Part shown: one piece after another, positions 8,574-16,229 of the stretch | Layout: each line of letters starts with the position of its first letter | Position numbering within the stretch: the first letter of the stretch is position 1 | Assembly (NCBI GenBank): GCA_002308815.1 | Contig: DBVX01000076.1 | Span: 5,702-25,126, forward strand | Direction of reading: 5' to 3' | Source of the DNA: Bacteroidales bacterium UBA1253 | Lineage (GTDB): Bacteria; Bacteroidota; Bacteroidia; Bacteroidales; Paludibacteraceae | Length of the DNA stretch: 19,425 bases | Notes under the pieces: generated by a model | The model's database searches: none | What the model was told of the DNA's origin: nothing | The model's input: the letters and a program-made list of their open reading frames with translations, nothing else | Made by a program: the position numbers and the translations under genes

Positions 8574-9592
8574 GCATCCTTTTCAGGCAGTCTGCCGCCC
8601 AAGAAAGGCATATACCGGTTCAGGAAATGAACCAACGGCACACAGATGATGAGGGAGCCTGCCCACAGAAGCAGGCTTCCTTCGTTTGTGCCATAAAAGG
8701 AAAGAGGTACGCCGCAGACAAGGAGCAATCCCTTCACTGCGCCGAAAAGAGGTATGTGCATGCAAAGCACCCAGAGCGTGTTCCTGCCGAACCAGCACAA
8801 CGCCTGCGACAAACAGGATACATGCCCCATTCCGCGCGCAAAGAGATACCAGAAAGCCACCACCGAGACTTCGCCCAAACAGAACAGGACAGGATGACCG
8901 TACAGTCCCTGGGAGAGTTTGATGCAGGGATTGTAATACCACACCGCAATAACACAGGCAATGACGGCCATGCCGAGCAGGACACCCATAACAGGGTTCA
9001 TACGGGAGGGCAATCCCTGCAGCCATGGGCGCAATGCGTATCCAGCGACATAAAGCGGAAGGAGTGTCATGGCCGTATCCGCACCCCAAGGGAGATGACA
9101 CCCCCACACTTCGCCCAAGCAGTATCCGGCGGCGGACAGGAGAACCGTTGCGCCCCACAGCCAGCGGGAAGGCAGGCGGGCAATGAGATAGTAGAGCCAC
9201 TCAATGACGATAAGACAGGGCAGAAACCAAAGAGGGGCATTCTGTACGAGCCGTTCGCTGCGTCCGAAGAGAATCCCCAGAAGAGGTTCCCACCAAGCCG
9301 TCTGCGTCTCCGCATCACTGCCGAACCGACGCCCTATCAACAGCCATGCCAGCCATGCGAGGATGCCGAAAGTGAGATACGGAATCATAAGACGGAGGGT
9401 GCGGCGGCGGAAATACGCCCCGACATTCATCCCCGCATCCGCAAAGAACCCCGCGACAAAGAAGAAAGCCGGCAGGCAGAGCAGATACGCCATACTCTTT
9501 ACATCCGCCTGTATGCCGGTATGGTAAAGCACGACAGCAAGCATACTGCCCGCCTTCATCCCGTCAGCCCATAGGATACGCGCCTTATTCAT
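8564..9592 (-). CDS. Acyltransferase-3 family membrane protein
   Basis: A polytopic inner-membrane protein of about 342 residues that resembles the acyltransferase-3 (OafA/YrhL-like) family, whose members transfer acetyl or other acyl groups to surface glycans. The N terminus has the family pattern [19 protein letters not shown], where the aspartate and the YH histidine correspond to conserved family residues. About ten hydrophobic segments follow (for example [53 protein letters not shown]). The reading frame extends to an ATG at 9622, but the ATG at 9592 is favoured: it gives an 8-bp overlap with the upstream transferase gene, typical of coupled cistrons. Substrate unknown; linkage to porZ and a phosphoethanolamine transferase suggests LPS or cell-surface glycan decoration. 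Confidence 0.82.
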   Translation of the reverse strand: MNKARILWADGMKAGSMLAVVLYHTGIQADVKSMAYLLCLPAFFFVAGFFADAGMNVGAYFRRRTLRLMIPYLTFGILAWLAWLLIGRRFGSDAETQTAWWEPLLGILFGRSERLVQNAPLWFLPCLIVIEWLYYLIARLPSRWLWGATVLLSAAGYCLGEVWGCHLPWGADTAMTLLPLYVAGYALRPWLQGLPSRMNPVMGVLLGMAVIACVIAVWYYNPCIKLSQGLYGHPVLFCLGEVSVVAFWYLFARGMGHVSCLSQALCWFGRNTLWVLCMHIPLFGAVKGLLLVCGVPLSFYGTNEGSLLLWAGSLIICVPLVHFLNRYMPFLGGRLPEKDAQE

Positions 9593-11120
9593 CTCTCTGA
9601 CAGAACAAATCGTTCTCCGCATCCGCTCCCACTACCCTCAAACCGGCAGCGGACAGGAGACTATGGAACAGATAATCGGTACGATACCGCTTCGTGTGGT
9701 TGGCTTCCAACGCCGCCACCTTGTCTGGGAAGAGTTGCGCGTACCTGTCCGAATACCACACCAGAGCGGCGGGACACTTGGTCTCCTCCGCTCCCGCAGC
9801 GTGCAGCCAGTTGCCGTCCTCACCCAGAGACTCCCCATGGTCGGAGAGGTAAAATACAACGGCGTTCCTTTCAGAGAACAAGGAGATGACCGAATCGACG
9901 AACTGATCCATGCTGACAATAGTATTGTCGTAGGAATTGATAACAGAAATGGAGTCGTTTTGCGTTATGACGCGGTTGATGACTGTGGGAAGGAACAGTT
10001 CGCAACCATCGGGTACATGGTTGTTGTAGTACCAATGGGAGCCGATAGCGTGCATCACGTAGAGGCGGTGCGCCCCTGTCTGCTGAAGTAGCAGACCCTT
10101 CAAAGGTGGCAACAGGTCCAAGTCGTACCAAGGATGAAAAACAAAAACTGTTTTGGAGGCATTGGGAAAAACAACGGTATCCGCCTCGTAGATAAAGTCG
10201 GAGTACGTCCGACCGTAGTCCTGATTGCTGAGCCATGCAGTACGGTAGCCCTGACGCGACAGACAGGAGATGAAGGAATGCATGGAATAGGCTTTTTCCG
10301 GCGACAGGCTGTCTGCCGGGGTCAGGATATGCGGCACGCTGGAAGCCGTGTGGGTATGCTGTGACCGGATATGAGGCAGGCTCACCACATTCGCGCGCCC
10401 GGACAGACGGGGGCATGTCTGCCTCCCGTAGCCGTTCAGACTCAAGTGGTCTGCTCTGGCGGCTTCGCCTATGATCATCACGATGTCAAGTGAGTCGGGC
10501 GGGCAGACTGTTTGCACATCCGGCAGTTCGCGGGGAAGATTGCGGGTCCGCTGAAGCGCGGCATACTCCGCCACACTGCGGATGACGTGGACCGGAAAGC
10601 GTTGCCCCGCACTCTTGTGCAGCCTTCCGTTGCCCCAGAACCACAGAGCGAAGACTCCGACACTGACAAGCGACACCGCCCACGGACAGGGAATCCTCCC
10701 GATGCGCCACCTCCATCTGACCCAAAGAAGCGACACCGCAAATTGCAGGATGACCCATACGGCAAGTTGCCACGAGATGACACCCGCCACCGTCCCCGGA
10801 TTGGTATGCAGCGTGGCATCCACCAATACGGGATTGACCGTGGCGTGAAATGCCACACGGTAATATGCCAGAACCGCCCCCAAAACAGCATACAGAGGCA
10901 GAGAGACAGCCGCCACATAGCGGCTGACGGAAAGAAACGCGGCGATAGCGAACTGACCGACTGCGAGAGCAGACACATAGAAAGTGATGGTCAGCACGCC
11001 TTTCCAACCGTCAGCAGGGTTGTCGAAAAAGTCAGGAAGGACGAAACAGAGTGTGTTCCAGACGGTAACCGCCGTAACCAGCCACACGTATTCCATCGGA
11101 AGAAAGCGATTGCGTGACAT
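9585..11120 (-). CDS. Phosphoethanolamine transferase-like membrane sulfatase-fold protein
   Basis: A 511-residue inner-membrane enzyme of the EptA/EptC/CptA family, which moves phosphoethanolamine from phosphatidylethanolamine to lipid A or other LPS sites. About five hydrophobic segments occupy residues 10-165, with the family-typical interhelix block ATLHTNPGTVAGV. The periplasmic catalytic domain begins near residue 210: VMIIGEAARADHLSLNGYGR holds the metal-binding glutamate (E219), the THTASSVP segment holds the likely nucleophile (T258), and SDHGESLGEDG followed by LHA supplies further metal ligands. Odd detail: the glutamate block reads GEAAR where most relatives have GETAR or GETTR, and the CM after the usual SxPCM motif is HI. 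It begins 2 bp after the porZ stop and overlaps the next gene, so it sits mid-operon. Confidence 0.88.
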   Translation of the reverse strand: MSRNRFLPMEYVWLVTAVTVWNTLCFVLPDFFDNPADGWKGVLTITFYVSALAVGQFAIAAFLSVSRYVAAVSLPLYAVLGAVLAYYRVAFHATVNPVLVDATLHTNPGTVAGVISWQLAVWVILQFAVSLLWVRWRWRIGRIPCPWAVSLVSVGVFALWFWGNGRLHKSAGQRFPVHVIRSVAEYAALQRTRNLPRELPDVQTVCPPDSLDIVMIIGEAARADHLSLNGYGRQTCPRLSGRANVVSLPHIRSQHTHTASSVPHILTPADSLSPEKAYSMHSFISCLSRQGYRTAWLSNQDYGRTYSDFIYEADTVVFPNASKTVFVFHPWYDLDLLPPLKGLLLQQTGAHRLYVMHAIGSHWYYNNHVPDGCELFLPTVINRVITQNDSISVINSYDNTIVSMDQFVDSVISLFSERNAVVFYLSDHGESLGEDGNWLHAAGAEETKCPAALVWYSDRYAQLFPDKVAALEANHTKRYRTDYLFHSLLSAAGLRVVGADAENDLFCQRDE

Positions 11121-11122
11121 AC

Positions 11123-13462
11123 CTAACGGATGATGAGAATCTTCGTTACTGCGTGGTTATTTCCGTCCGGTGCATTGCAGAAAGCCGTATAGACACCTGA
11201 CGCGACGAGCTGTCCGTTTCCGTTCCTTCCGTCCCATATCGCCAGTCCGCCGTTGCTGCGGGTCTGGCAGACGAGATTGCCGCCGTTGTCCACAATCTTG
11301 ACAACGGTCTCCTCCATCAGACCGGATATGGTAATGACACCTTGATAGTCAGGCCGGACGGGATTGGGGTACGCATACACACGCTCTGACGAGAGGCTCT
11401 CTTCCGCTTCGGTAGCGTCACCCTGATAGGAAACCAGTCCCGCTCCCGTACCTACAAACACCCTGCCCGAGCGTGGGTCAATGGCAACGGACAGAATCTG
11501 GTTGGAGGGCAATGGGGAGTTGTCGGTGGTGAAATGCTCGAGCGTTTCCGTCCCGTCCTCGGACAGGAAGTAAAGACCCGATGCTTCCGTACCCATCCAT
11601 TTGCGGTTGGCACCGTCCACCGCGATAGTGTTGATTCGTTCCGTACCGAGCAGATAGTCAGCAAGATTAGTACCGTCATTTCGAGGCAATTTCACACGTG
11701 TGCAACTGTTGGATGTGCGGAAATCAACTGTGGAGGGGATGATAAAAAGCCCCTCATCCACGGTCACCCAAAGGTCATTGTTCAGATCCTGAACCACGTC
11801 ATATACATACGACGGTGCGATTGTCTTTCCGTCCTGGTCTGTGAAAGAATTGGTGAAATATGTATGATCGTCACCCTGATAGAAAGGCGTGTGGTTGTCG
11901 TCATAGAGAATAAGTCCAGGGTTATAGCGCACGTAGGGTATCCATTTCCAGTTGCTGTTCCTCTTGTCAATAAACATCTCCCCGCTGGTCATCACGGGGA
12001 GAGTGGTACCGTCATTCGTAACGAGGGTGTACCTGCTCCACGAAGCTGTTCCCCCGTTGCGAGCCGCAAGCAGTTGTTGCGGAGATATGACGTGCAGCGG
12101 ATTGTGCCCCATATTCAGCAGCCACAGGTTGCCATCGGCATCAAACGTGGCGGCATCGGTGCGTATGTAATAAACAGCATCCGAACCCTCCAAGCGCGAT
12201 TCAAGGGGGCTGTTAAAGTGGTTGTACCAGCCGACCAGTTTGTTGTTCTCAAACTCATACAGACCTGTTCCGTAGCTTGTTACAACAATGTGTTCCCTGT
12301 TGAACGGATCAACCGCCACGTTCATAAAATCCATCGCCCTCACTCCGATCTGACCGGTTATCGCATAGTAGTCATAGTTAGTCCAGCGGTCTGCCGCAAT
12401 GTCGTAAATCATCACATAACCGCTCCTGAACTCCTGTGATGCCCAACGCGCACCGGGAACCACATACAGACGGCCATCAACAACTTTCATCCGATAGGGA
12501 ATATTCACCGCAGGTCCCTCAGGGAAGAACGCCTGCGTGCCGTCCGCATCGTGACGCACTACACCGGCATTTCCCGCTGCATACCACAGCGTGCCGTTGT
12601 CGTTCTGCATGTCATATATATGAAAGGAAGACGGTGTAAACACAATATCCCTGCCGGGAACATACTCCGCCAATTCGTTTCCGCCGTGTATCAGGTACAG
12701 ATGCCCGCCTGAAGTCCGGAAAGCGGAAAAACGCATATCAGGAGATACTGCTTGCCAGCCGTCCTCATTGCGGACATGCAGGACAAAATCCGCCAACAGA
12801 TGCAGTCCGTCGTTGAAAAAGGTTATGTCCTGAAACGTGTCGGCGTTTACGGGGCGGGAACTGTGCCACGAACGGAAATCAAGGAGGTTGGCGTTTCTGT
12901 CCGCCGCATAAACGCGGTCACCTGCCAAAGCGTACACCGAGTCCGCGCTACAGCACACCGAGCGGACATCCACTTCCGTCCCATCTGCGCCGATGTAGTA
13001 TGTATCCTCTATCTCCTGTCTGCGTATATTGACCACCACCACGCCAAACTGCATACCGAGGTATGCCCTGCCGTCGCGGATGTAGAGAGAATTGGCTTTC
13101 TTGGAGGCACTCATCTGCTTGAGCTGCAAGTCGGAGAGTGCCGTTATCTTTCCGCCCTGCACAAAGTCAATCAGACCGTCCTCATACAGAACGACTAGCG
13201 ACCGGCTCTGCCGGTCATAACCAATGTGGATGATATTGGCTCCGTGGAAGCCGTCTTGCTTCGAGTAGCAGGTCATCTGTTCGGTTGCCTTGTCCACGCG
13301 GACAAGACCGTTCCCCGCCAACGCATACACAGCGTCATCCGTATTGACCACTTCGATTACGTTGCCATAGGCGATATGGGATTTCCACGTGTGCATACCC
13401 TCTTCGGCGTACACACAAACCGCCGTACAGAGAGCAAGAAGAAACAGGAACGTCTTTTTCAT
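11123..13462 (-). CDS. porZ: T9SS attachment-complex protein PorZ
   Basis: Surface component of the type IX secretion attachment complex (PorU-PorV-PorQ-PorZ); in Porphyromonas gingivalis PorZ binds anionic LPS and supplies it to the PorU sortase for cargo anchoring. The 779-residue product is close to the length I recall for the P. gingivalis protein. Residues 1-19 are a signal peptide ending VYA. The following segment HTWKSHIAYGNVIEVV, with VYALAGNGLVRVD, YSKQDGF, IHIGYDRQSRSLVVLYEDG and IDFV, matches the N-terminal propeller blades of PorZ. Two-component-regulator-like propeller repeats continue to about residue 680. From VYAYPNPVRPDYQG to the end is a T9SS-type C-terminal domain (VKIVDNGGN, IWDGRNGNG, ASGVYTAF, VTKILIIR). 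It is followed at 2 bp by the phosphoethanolamine transferase gene. Confidence 0.9.
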   Translation of the reverse strand: MKKTFLFLLALCTAVCVYAEEGMHTWKSHIAYGNVIEVVNTDDAVYALAGNGLVRVDKATEQMTCYSKQDGFHGANIIHIGYDRQSRSLVVLYEDGLIDFVQGGKITALSDLQLKQMSASKKANSLYIRDGRAYLGMQFGVVVVNIRRQEIEDTYYIGADGTEVDVRSVCCSADSVYALAGDRVYAADRNANLLDFRSWHSSRPVNADTFQDITFFNDGLHLLADFVLHVRNEDGWQAVSPDMRFSAFRTSGGHLYLIHGGNELAEYVPGRDIVFTPSSFHIYDMQNDNGTLWYAAGNAGVVRHDADGTQAFFPEGPAVNIPYRMKVVDGRLYVVPGARWASQEFRSGYVMIYDIAADRWTNYDYYAITGQIGVRAMDFMNVAVDPFNREHIVVTSYGTGLYEFENNKLVGWYNHFNSPLESRLEGSDAVYYIRTDAATFDADGNLWLLNMGHNPLHVISPQQLLAARNGGTASWSRYTLVTNDGTTLPVMTSGEMFIDKRNSNWKWIPYVRYNPGLILYDDNHTPFYQGDDHTYFTNSFTDQDGKTIAPSYVYDVVQDLNNDLWVTVDEGLFIIPSTVDFRTSNSCTRVKLPRNDGTNLADYLLGTERINTIAVDGANRKWMGTEASGLYFLSEDGTETLEHFTTDNSPLPSNQILSVAIDPRSGRVFVGTGAGLVSYQGDATEAEESLSSERVYAYPNPVRPDYQGVITISGLMEETVVKIVDNGGNLVCQTRSNGGLAIWDGRNGNGQLVASGVYTAFCNAPDGNNHAVTKILIIR

Positions 13463-13471
13463 AGTAGTTGA

Positions 13472-13573
13472 TTACGCAGGTAAGTGTCTTCCGAACCAAT
13501 CAGATAGAAATGCATTATCCAAATACTGCCTGATCTGCTTCAGATAATCAGTGCGGGGTGTAACGGATTGCAT
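13472..13573 (-). CDS. Small ORF, 33 residues, first cistron of the porZ operon
   Basis: Not recognised. The ATG at 13573 lies about 18 nt after the predicted transcription start of the promoter at 13598-13629, and the stop (TAA, 13472-13474) is 9 bp before the porZ ATG. The peptide begins MQSVTPRTDYLKQIRQ and ends DWFGRHLPA. Its middle (DYLKQIRQYLDNAFLSDWF) has the spacing of an amphipathic helix; it has no signal peptide or membrane segment. Without this ORF the porZ transcript would have an unusually long leader, while the other promoters here give leaders of about 15-25 nt, which supports real translation. It could instead be a regulatory leader ORF or chance. Confidence 0.5.
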   Translation of the reverse strand: MQSVTPRTDYLKQIRQYLDNAFLSDWFGRHLPA

Positions 13574-13597
13574 ATTCGTACATTTTGAATTTTGCCG

Positions 13598-13629
13598 CAA
13601 AGAAACAACTTTTATCCGATATATCCAAA
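13598..13629 (-). promoter_or_regulatory. Promoter of the small ORF-porZ operon
   Basis: On the minus strand TTTG (plus coordinates 13626-13629) is followed after exactly 20 bp by TTTCTTTG (13598-13605). The -7 box has one mismatch to TAnnTTTG. It lies between the terminator-like hairpin after the HNH gene and the small ORF, so it marks the start of the porZ operon and the island boundary. Confidence 0.6.
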
Positions 13630-13645
13630 GAAACAATCATTTTAG

Positions 13646-13673
13646 GGATTTTATCGTATGCGAACGATAATCC
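13646..13673 (-). terminator. Hairpin after the DUF262-HNH gene
   Basis: A dyad with ATCGT/ACGAT as its core, extended by GGATT and AATCC arms with small bulges, and a six-base loop (ATGCGA on the plus strand). It lies 16 bp after the HNH gene stop and just upstream of the porZ promoter. There is no strong U tract after it on the minus strand, so termination is plausible but not proven. Confidence 0.4.
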
Positions 13674-13688
13674 TTCCACTGTGAAAAG

Positions 13689-14771
13689 TTACTTGCTGCT
13701 TTTCCTCCTGTTACAATCGCGGCACAGCATCTGGCAGTTGTCGGGCGTGGTATGTCCGCCCTTTGACCACGGCGTGATATGGTCCGCCTCCATCTGCTCA
13801 ATCTCAAAATGCTTGCCGCAGACTGGACAGATGCCGCCCTGTTTCTCATATTGGCGGCGTTTGGTGTTGCCGTCAAACGCACGGATTTGCAAATGCCGCT
13901 CATCCGCATCAAAGACGTACCAATAAATGCCTTTCTGATTGCCAACATCAGAATCTTGGATAAGCGCGGAAATACGTTGCTCCATTTCTTCGATATTGAT
14001 GTGTTCTGAGCCGTATTTATTATAGATAGCACCCCAATCCACGCCTTTCATAACAGAACGATATTTGAATTTGGCTTGTACCCAATTGATAACCTGTTGG
14101 AAATAGAGCCAAAGAGCCGTAGCATCGGAGTCTTTGATGGAGTGAGTAGCCATATACTGCTCAATCTGCCCACCGCTGATCCAGTCGAGTACGGTTTCCA
14201 AATAATCCTGCTGAATAGGTGAGCCTGTGAGGTATTTGTTGCCCATGAGGTACGCGCCACAGTTGGATTTGGAGAAATAGCGTTTGGCATCACTCAACCA
14301 TGGCGAAGCATACACGGCATTCAACAACTCTTGGTTCGTCAGTTTCTTTCCGGCTATATTGATGGTTTTGAACCATTTGAGTTTCTCTTTGTCCGAGCCA
14401 GTACAACGATAGATGTATAGTTCGTAATTAAGAATCTGGTCTTTTTCCTCTTTGGTAAGATTGTCAAAATAACGGAACAAGTGCGCAAAGTCGCCGTTCA
14501 CGTACTGGCAAATAGAAACGGTACGTTGCTGACCGTCTATAATCTCAAAAGTACCATCATCGTTCACCGACCAATACATCACATTAAGCGGAAAATCCTG
14601 CGTAATGGTGTCAATTACTGCATCCCGCTCTTTGTCGTTATACACGAACTCACGCTGAAACGGCGGACGCACGTCCAATTTGCCACCATAGGCTTTCACG
14701 CCCGCTTCCTGATTGTCCACGTAGCCTTCTGTTAGTTCGCGGACGGTAATTTTGTGTAATTCTATCTTCAT
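13689..14771 (-). CDS. DUF262 (GmrSD-type) protein with C-terminal HNH endonuclease
   Basis: A 360-residue protein that is probably the nuclease partner of the adjacent methyltransferase. The N-terminal DUF262/ParB-like domain shows RPPFQREF at residues 35-42 and EIIDGQQRT around residues 76-84; in GmrSD and SspE proteins the DGQQR loop belongs to the nucleotide-hydrolysing site. A helical middle region carries KLTNQELLNAVY. The C terminus is an HNH zinc-type nuclease: C315-x2-C318, ADHI with H331, N345 and C350-x2-C353. All expected ligands are present and the frame is unbroken. It starts 6 bp after the methyltransferase stop on the same strand, so the pair is an operon. The restriction role is inference from the family and the pairing; the target and any dependence on modified DNA cannot be read from sequence. 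Confidence 0.88.
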   Translation of the reverse strand: MKIELHKITVRELTEGYVDNQEAGVKAYGGKLDVRPPFQREFVYNDKERDAVIDTITQDFPLNVMYWSVNDDGTFEIIDGQQRTVSICQYVNGDFAHLFRYFDNLTKEEKDQILNYELYIYRCTGSDKEKLKWFKTINIAGKKLTNQELLNAVYASPWLSDAKRYFSKSNCGAYLMGNKYLTGSPIQQDYLETVLDWISGGQIEQYMATHSIKDSDATALWLYFQQVINWVQAKFKYRSVMKGVDWGAIYNKYGSEHINIEEMEQRISALIQDSDVGNQKGIYWYVFDADERHLQIRAFDGNTKRRQYEKQGGICPVCGKHFEIEQMEADHITPWSKGGHTTPDNCQMLCRDCNRRKSSK

Positions 14772-14777
14772 GGTTGC

Positions 14778-15863
14778 TTATTTTTTGCGACGGATAAGTA
14801 TGCGGGTATAACAACGTTGTCCGTTTATTGTAGCGCATCCGCCTCTATCTTCTTTATTCGGAATATATTTCAACTCTTCCAATACTTCTTCTGGCGCACA
14901 TACCCTTGTATTACCACACGCTTGCCAAAGAATCTCGAATTGGTCGGGACTATATTTATCCATAAATGTAATAGGAACACCCATTACTCCGTCATAGTCA
15001 CAAGGAATTTCAGTTGTAACATCCACATTGATAGCATCGTAATTATCATATTTTGGGTATTCTTCAGGGGTATAATGCTTGAACAAGACAAGTTCCTCAT
15101 GCCTTTGCGGATAGTCTAAATTGGTAAACCACCTAACTCCCTTTACCCGAATGTACTTAACACCTTTTTCGTCTATTCTATGACCGGCGGCATTAAGCGG
15201 ATATGAATCAGGCACTCTAAATTCTCTATCACCACTATGTATGCTTGCCCCCATCCATATCTGATTATTACGAATCAAGGGAAAAATATCCTTCGTTGTG
15301 ATTGTATTTACATTTCCTATTATCAAGAATTTCTTCTGATATTCAACCAATTGTGCAAGATATTCTCTAAAAAGGGAAAACGGCGGGTTGGTAACCACAA
15401 TGTCGGCTTGCTTCAATAGTTCTACACATTCTTGTGAACGGAAATCACCATTACCTTTTAGGAGAGACAATACATTTTTGTCATTCTGAATCAGATACTG
15501 AACATCAGCGAGATTGACTGCTCCGTCATTGTTATAGTCTTTAACTTCCGTTATTTCAACTTTATATGCAATCTTCTTCGGCTCGTTTTCTTCAATCTCA
15601 AACAGCAATGGTAGTTCGTCACCTGCTATCGGCGAACCGTTGTAGCACGTGGCAATCAGTTTCTTCAATCCAAGCGAATTGAAGTTCAGAGCAAAGTACT
15701 TGAAGAAATTACTTTCGTAGGGGTCATCGCAGTTGCAAAGAACTACTTTGTCTTTGAAATGAGATTTGTAGTATCTGAGTTCTTTCTCTATATCCACAAG
15801 TTGGGTATAGAACTCATCTTTCTTTGCTTTGCCGGCTGCATGTAAATCTGCGTTTGATGCCAT
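14778..15863 (-). CDS. Adenine-specific DNA methyltransferase, EcoRI methylase family
   Basis: A 361-residue DNA N6-adenine methyltransferase related to M.EcoRI (about 325 residues). From memory of that protein the match is close: KKDEFYTQ, DIEKELRYYKSHFKDKVV, CNCDDPYESNFFKYF, LGLKKLIATCY, GDFRSQE, DIVVTNPPFSLFREYL (motif IV NPPF at residues 159-162), WFTNLD, YPKYDNYDAINV and DYDGVMGVPITFMDK all have counterparts. The protein is longer mainly because of an insert at residues 95-137 that includes a dockerin-like loop, DYNNDGAVNLAD. The likely role is protecting host DNA from the DUF262-HNH protein encoded 6 bp downstream. A perfect dyad directly precedes the start codon. Target sequence is unverified; GAATTC is only a guess by family. 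Base composition is visibly AT-richer than in the flanking housekeeping genes, which suggests horizontal transfer. Confidence 0.92.
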   Translation of the reverse strand: MASNADLHAAGKAKKDEFYTQLVDIEKELRYYKSHFKDKVVLCNCDDPYESNFFKYFALNFNSLGLKKLIATCYNGSPIAGDELPLLFEIEENEPKKIAYKVEITEVKDYNNDGAVNLADVQYLIQNDKNVLSLLKGNGDFRSQECVELLKQADIVVTNPPFSLFREYLAQLVEYQKKFLIIGNVNTITTKDIFPLIRNNQIWMGASIHSGDREFRVPDSYPLNAAGHRIDEKGVKYIRVKGVRWFTNLDYPQRHEELVLFKHYTPEEYPKYDNYDAINVDVTTEIPCDYDGVMGVPITFMDKYSPDQFEILWQACGNTRVCAPEEVLEELKYIPNKEDRGGCATINGQRCYTRILIRRKK

Positions 15864-15864
15864 A

Positions 15865-15896
15865 GATTGATAGTATATTTGTGCATACTATCAATC
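15865..15896. promoter_or_regulatory. Perfect 12-bp inverted repeat abutting the methyltransferase start
   Basis: GATTGATAGTAT (15865-15876) and its exact complement ATACTATCAATC (15885-15896) flank an 8-bp spacer. Only one base separates the dyad from the methyltransferase ATG (15861-15863 on the minus strand). This is the layout expected of an operator for autoregulation, as in other restriction-modification systems, or of a translation-blocking hairpin in the mRNA. Confidence 0.65.
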
Positions 15897-15914
15897 ACCA
15901 AACGAGAATAGAAA

Positions 15915-16102
15915 AAGGTGGAATTTATCTATTCGCATTCAGGAAAAGCGTCGGTTGCAAACCTTCGTCAAAGTAGATAAATTCACACCTTATCAGTATG
16001 AATGTTACCATTACTTTGACTTAGGACGCTAACGCTATCCCAATGCTTATTATTCGTTTGTATTCAAACTAGTTTCCGACGCTTTTTTGAATGCGAATAA
16101 TA
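15915..16102. repeat. Nested, overlapping inverted repeats upstream of the methyltransferase
   Basis: This gene-free stretch is dense in dyads. Outer pair: 15930-15954 with 16076-16099, about 24 bp, identical except for one gap and one or two mismatches (ends CGTCGG and CCGACG). Second pair: 15915-15931 with 15974-15991, 17 of 18 aligned positions paired around a one-base gap (AAGGTG and CACCTT arms). Third: GTCAAAGTA 15967-15975 with TACTTTGAC 16012-16020. Fourth: TATTATTCG 16048-16056 with CGAATAATA 16094-16102. A perfect 10-bp palindrome AAACTAGTTT lies at 16066-16075. The pairs share arms, so they define alternative folds. No ORF of note is present. Confidence 0.75.
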
Positions 16103-16126
16103 GTAATGCTATTTATTTAATATGTT

Positions 16127-16148
16127 ATCGCGCAATGCTTTGCGCGAT
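16127..16148. other. Perfect GC-rich hairpin (9-bp stem)
   Basis: ATCGCGCAA and TTGCGCGAT pair perfectly around the loop TGCT. It lies in the 3' end of the nominal reading frame 16109-16480, which there is probably read-through, and it is followed by TTTCTT on the plus strand. It could be a terminator-like or structural element of the region's RNA. Confidence 0.55.
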
Positions 16149-16229
16149 TTCTTGCTGATTAACGTCAAGCAAGCGGACGCATCGTTTTTTACGCTGTCGG
16201 TGCCAGCGGTTATCTTCAAAAGATTGACG

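Noticed and set aside
8456..9574. Long plus-strand open frame (372 codons) opposite the acyltransferase gene
   Set aside because: Its translation is rich in charged and low-complexity residues with no fold signal, while the minus strand encodes a clear multi-pass membrane protein of a known family. It is an antisense shadow; the same holds for the 301-codon plus frame inside porZ (11534-12439).
15504..15539. A true dockerin domain fused to the methyltransferase
   Set aside because: Only a single loop is present; dockerins have two, and the protein has no secretion signal. Kept only as a dockerin-like loop.
15930..16099. Integron attC site or CRISPR repeat explanation for the inverted repeats
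   Set aside because: The core-site pattern of attC is not convincingly met, no integrase is nearby, and there are no regularly spaced direct repeats.
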